DNA of 64,000 nucleotides from Sediminibacterium sp. TEGAF015. Lineage in GTDB: Bacteria; Bacteroidota; Bacteroidia; Chitinophagales; Chitinophagaceae. The stretch lies in contig NZ_AP026683.1 of NCBI RefSeq assembly GCF_025997995.1, positions 2,914,501 through 2,978,500 on the forward strand, in the 5' to 3' direction. The notes below the pieces were generated by a model that had not been told where the DNA came from, did no database searches, and worked only from the letters and a program-made list of their open reading frames with translations. The position numbers and the translations under genes were made by a program. Below, piece after piece: positions 62,601 to 64,000 of the stretch (the stretch's first letter is position 1; each line of letters opens with the position of its first letter).

Positions 62601-64000
62601 AGTACCGCTTCGCCTCTGAAAATAATATACTTGAATTTTACATTGCTGCCTGCTGTTTTGGTTACTAGGATATTGGTTTCTGTATTTTCATTTACAGTGA
62701 AAGGCAATACTTCAATTGGGTCTCCATTGATATTATTTCGGTTGAATCCAAACAAAGTAGAGCCGTCATTATTGGCTAAATAAATATCCAAATCGGTTTG
62801 TGCACCATTGTTTCCGCCCAACGAATACACATTGTCTTCCCACTGCAATACAATGGTATAGGTTCCAGGAACCAATGTGAGTTTTTGATAAATGGAACTT
62901 CCAAAATTATGTGCTTGACCTGCCGTTCCTATGGGTGGTGTGGTAGGTGAAAAAGTGTTTTCATACGATTTGCTACCATAGTTGCCTGCGGCAGAAATAT
63001 AAGTAACACCTGCAGCGGCCACTTGATCTACCGCTTTAGCTACAATCCCATCTTTAAAAAAGGGCTCTGTGATATAAGTAATATCATCCACAATAATATT
63101 GCATCCATTGTTGGCTAAATCTTTAATGCCTTGTGCAAAATCTCCGGGACTAATGAATCCGGTTCTAAAAGCCAGTGAAGATTTGGGAGCGATATCATGA
63201 ATAATTTGCAACATCGCTCTTCCTTCATCCGATTTTTTACTAAAAGGATAATCTAATAAAACCTGCACCGGAGTTGTGTTTCCGTTGGGATTATTTACGC
63301 CGGGTAAATCCCCATTCACTACATCTGCTAGTGCCGGATCATTTGGAATGGTATTATAACTATCGGAAAGTACCCCAATTTTTACCCCACTGCCTTCCAC
63401 TTTAAAACCCGACTTCGCCATATTAGAACGAATAGCGGAAACACCCTGAGAAGTAGTTAAACCCGATTTGGTTAAGGGTTGATACAAGGGTCTTGAAAAA
63501 CGAAGTAACGATGTTTGTTGATTTAAATTTAATAGATTGTTGATGGGCAATGATCCCGTAATGGTTAAAGAGCCTGTACCATTGTTAACGGTATTACTCA
63601 ATCCCTGACTCTGTAAATAGGTTAACAATGCAGCTTCTTGTCCTTCTATAGCTACCGCTTCAATAGTTACATTGGTATTGTCAATGGTAAAAATATTATT
63701 AGCTGGAATACTAGTAATAGGTCCAACATTGGTTGTTAACTGTGTAAGTTCTGCCCCAATTAAGTCAGTGGTTTTTCCTGTTTCGGGAGGCGGATAATAC
63801 GGTGAGATATTATTGGGATCAAATTTTAATGGGGCATAAACAATTTCAGTATTGTTTTCAATAATGATTTTATTGCCACACCAAATAGCTCCAATGAATC
63901 TGGAAGTGCCTCCTTTTTCAATAGACTTGATTTTTATTTTCCCATAAGGAACCCAAACAGTTCCCATCCAAATTGTTCCAGATCCTGTGGTTTCATTAGA
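56669..64000 (-). CDS. giant secreted multidomain protease-like protein, 5' end outside window
   Basis: At least 2440 residues; the frame continues past the window edge (reading ..GSGTIW before the Met at 63967), so the true start is not seen. In order (numbered from that Met): a serine peptidase domain of the S8/S53-like type (about 185-580) with VKIGVLSDSYN, DEGRAM near 249 and the Ser in GTSAAAPHVAG near 546; a TIG-like domain; MBG-type domains (about 705-1150) broken by SRAIV repeats; HYR-like domains; a C-type lectin domain (about 1842-1982); a LamG-like domain (about 2102-2246); and a type IX secretion sorting tail (VYPNPA.. to the end). It should be exported to the cell surface or medium, perhaps to bind and cut a polymer. 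Confidence 0.88.
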   Translation of the reverse strand, partial: SNETTGSGTIWMGTVWVPYGKIKIKSIEKGGTSRFIGAIWCGNKIIIENNTEIVYAPLKFDPNNISPYYPPPETGKTTDLIGAELTQLTTNVGPITSIPANNIFTIDNTNVTIEAVAIEGQEAALLTYLQSQGLSNTVNNGTGSLTITGSLPINNLLNLNQQTSLLRFSRPLYQPLTKSGLTTSQGVSAIRSNMAKSGFKVEGSGVKIGVLSDSYNTIPNDPALADVVNGDLPGVNNPNGNTTPVQVLLDYPFSKKSDEGRAMLQIIHDIAPKSSLAFRTGFISPGDFAQGIKDLANNGCNIIVDDITYITEPFFKDGIVAKAVDQVAAAGVTYISAAGNYGSKSYENTFSPTTPPIGTAGQAHNFGSSIYQKLTLVPGTYTIVLQWEDNVYSLGGNNGAQTDLDIYLANNDGSTLFGFNRNNINGDPIEVLPFTVNENTETNILVTKTAGSNVKFKYIIFRGEAVLEPITGSGKGTIVGQANAAGAISVGAVLFTNTPQYGGVPTVASFSSRGGIMVNNVNRNKPDIAAPNGVNTTVNMGGQNIDGDGFPNFFGTSAAAPHVAGAVALLIEAKQKFSNQSITPADIKNIMQSTAYPMYGGSQAYASGAGLIQADAMLKTFAKPTPKLTKLESMGDSNFVSLSRLRVKGENLTRETKIKFRGVEIPTNFIDENTVTAQIPAYTGGNPSIQLFTPSVSISQLDGGGSDTLRFFDIPKKTIRVIADNKVKKYGEALPTFTFKVRVDGVSLDSTNLTLAALKLNNLQFSTPATDMTNVGKYYIKPVSPFNSANLSPADMALLELYNYEFVDGTLQIKKLNIKVTPQDKTLVYGDRISNIQFNYVIDPEATINASVKNNLTSSLKQSHDAILDTSVIALVDSRAIVNSRAIVNSRAIVNMGVLVSSRAIVNSRAIVNSRAIVNSRAIVNNVPVYDTTIVKDTTKVIDVPASVVLDFNYDESTQTSSSTLTSSRAIVNSRAIVNSRAIVNSRAIVNSRAIVNGTYSGEPLANSRAIVNTIADVNSRAIVNANTVAGESDTSNIKVAVIIDQTDVDFNRDETLMQDPIEAFKAVSMITGTTVGQHFIVPAALMAENFEITYETGILNITPATLKVVTKDTTVNAGTIPSFTYSISGYQYSDSAANVIAGPASYVVKDGTGAVRDINTLTGGNYTVTTQLNLIAPPPVDFYTGLLGSDYEIISDPTRPSNYIIEQTDGKLTIGTSAFTVTPSAPVTVNNSPGLCSAWVPINNPVISNSTSAITSTTNNAPGVFPVGTTIFTWTVINAAGDTVRANQQVTVVDTEAPVILSGPTKSSDIFFPSGGSTPNSSWAPLIKYFTDPLPAGSVVTGAKVVFTAVDQGWGYSGGDARIHIADTYIGYGILQHYSTTHTISFNGIFPNYVYGGQNTLKMYFIGYPGWEGFWQGGTVTLYYRYGGNLDSITVATSNLVPPPDPTQVYARDNCTATVVHESDASTAASATGAYEIRRTYKATDPAGNTSSVSQIITVTGKDIIAPTAIAQPVTVTLDGTGTATVTATQVNNGSFDNFGGPLTYSFLLPGANNNGQRVTTVNSGTIAGRSITGLTYTHNGQQKTITPANAIRSTLVLSTLTANPVPGGQANRFWDLSANAMSESAALRVLGDFDIGTAFQDCGDVTPQNHQVVFDNPIVPGAGPEIFIVHGGLVNDIQILDVAGNVVLTIPASEINNSSSVSMAAGSVFNGFYLRNKSPFVVEHLGTHYNIQSRVLALDINFDEIPQIGGIRYGGGYSGNCNYVYEIFGIQPPASTVSQIVYTSANIGANPVTLQVTDAAGNSAIATQTVTVECNPTLPCPANISVSTDANSSTAVVNIPLATTTPCGPILSATLPGYTYIGVHKGSAYYLSNSPSTFDVANTNATARGGHLVTIGSTTENQFLVSNVPSGAYWIGLNDIATEGNFVWANGEPVTFTNWSFIYGQEPNNYLGLEDATIIGIGDPNSNGRWNDVPVSDNWRHILEIPNIGGVRQQTAGIASGSVFPLGITNNTYINTNANGVQTTCNVTITVVDNIAPTVNCQPITVVLDNSGMATITPSQVNNGSTDNVGIVTTSLSKSTFYCSDLGNAAMKFTQTPDVVVTNNAANLPLGNSARTISAWINPSVMHNNWGIIGYGQGAVYGGNANGELFAIGLQSGNRLTFWGGYADFVSPAVVPMNTWTYVAVTFDGFSGVLYMNGQSYPFNPTASHGYQLFTPASKFFVGAETTDNGATYRSQYEGSIDDVKVYSRALTPLEIALDMQGTSQTNLVLNYTFSEGLGSAINDAVNNSNPATLLNGSASNWINRNQVTTTLTLTDAAGNTSSCTAVVNVTDPGGYCAVSGATVVNTAKVVPLAELIVPINQSKVYPNPAREKIVVESKYALTSTQQIILVDAAGRIEPQSRTRLLTPNRAEVEVTKLSKGVHYIKLVSQHGIETLKFIKL
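60926..61102 (-). repeat. SRAIV coding repeat, block 2 (seven copies)
   Basis: In the giant surface protein, SRAIV occurs seven times here, five of them in direct tandem as NSRAIV units of 18 bases and two spaced by short other segments. Codons for the same residues differ between copies (for example GCC, GCT and GCG for Ala), so the repeat is kept at protein level or is old. Confidence 0.9.
61225..61372 (-). repeat. SRAIV coding repeat, block 1 (seven copies)
   Basis: The first block, nearer the protein N-terminus (about residues 865-915), has three tandem SRAIV units, a spacer MGVLVS, and four more. Together with block 2 this makes 14 copies. The two blocks are separated by a stretch that includes DTTIVKDTTKV. 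They fall inside what otherwise reads as an MBG-type domain. Confidence 0.9.

Noticed and set aside
62265..62783. 172-codon frame on the plus strand
   Set aside because: Fully antisense to the peptidase domain, with no signal, domain or start context of its own.

Overview
The window looks like chromosomal DNA of a member of the Bacteroidota, most likely a Chitinophagaceae-like bacterium. The signs are a type IX secretion (Por) sorting tail on a giant surface protein, promoter-like TAnnTTTG elements, few Shine-Dalgarno sequences, a DUF4292 lipoprotein next to an EnvC-like protein, atpD-atpC standing apart from the other ATP synthase genes, and a Wza/Wzz/Wzi-type surface-glycan locus. The genus is not fixed by anything I can see. 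No rRNA, tRNA or CRISPR was recognised.

Region 1 (1-14136, + strand) is an A+T-rich glycan cluster. It holds the end of a GT4 glycosyltransferase and homologues of the bacillosamine pathway enzymes: PglD-like acyltransferase, PglE-like aminotransferase, PglC-like phosphoglycosyl transferase and PglF/WbpM-like 4,6-dehydratase. Wrapped inside is a small fatty-acyl assembly set: two acyl carrier proteins, two SDR reductases, a FabH-like ketosynthase and an AMP-forming acyl ligase. The simplest reading is a route that builds an unusual short acyl chain and puts it on a 4-amino sugar. An ATP-grasp/HAD pair and two tandem Wzi-like outer-membrane proteins complete it.

Region 2 (14102-31073, - strand) is a second, convergent surface-polysaccharide operon: Wzz, Wza-like SLBB exporter, a beta-barrel protein, a WcaJ-type initiating transferase, WecG/TagA-type and several GT4/GT2 glycosyltransferases, an acyltransferase, Wzy/WaaL-like and Wzx-like membrane proteins, a lipoprotein and two methyltransferases. 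The two clusters have different initiating transferases, so two lipid-linked glycans may be made here.

Region 3 (31143-34521) has dut, a 560-base non-coding scar carrying two inverted copies of a hairpin repeat and the start of a dead antitoxin gene, then a DUF4292 lipoprotein and an EnvC-like protein. Region 4 (34695-43508) is a nine-gene haem operon, hemA-C-D-E-B-L-N-H-J, with overlapping or abutting genes. HemA lacks the usual C-terminal domain. Region 5 (43547-48881) is a glycerol set, glpK-glpD-glpF, split by a HipA-type fragment and a Fic-family gene preceded by a symmetric four-site operator-like array. Region 6 (48924-52859) has an AI-2E-type permease, three small envelope-associated genes and atpD-atpC.

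Region 7 (52955-54683) is a decayed YefM/YoeB toxin-antitoxin pair followed by a second, canonical Fic gene with its own inverted repeats. Region 8 (54741-64000, - strand) has a TPR-adenylate cyclase and a secreted giant protease-like protein, cut by the window edge, with MBG, HYR, C-type lectin and LamG-like domains, a 14-copy SRAIV peptide repeat and a type IX sorting tail.
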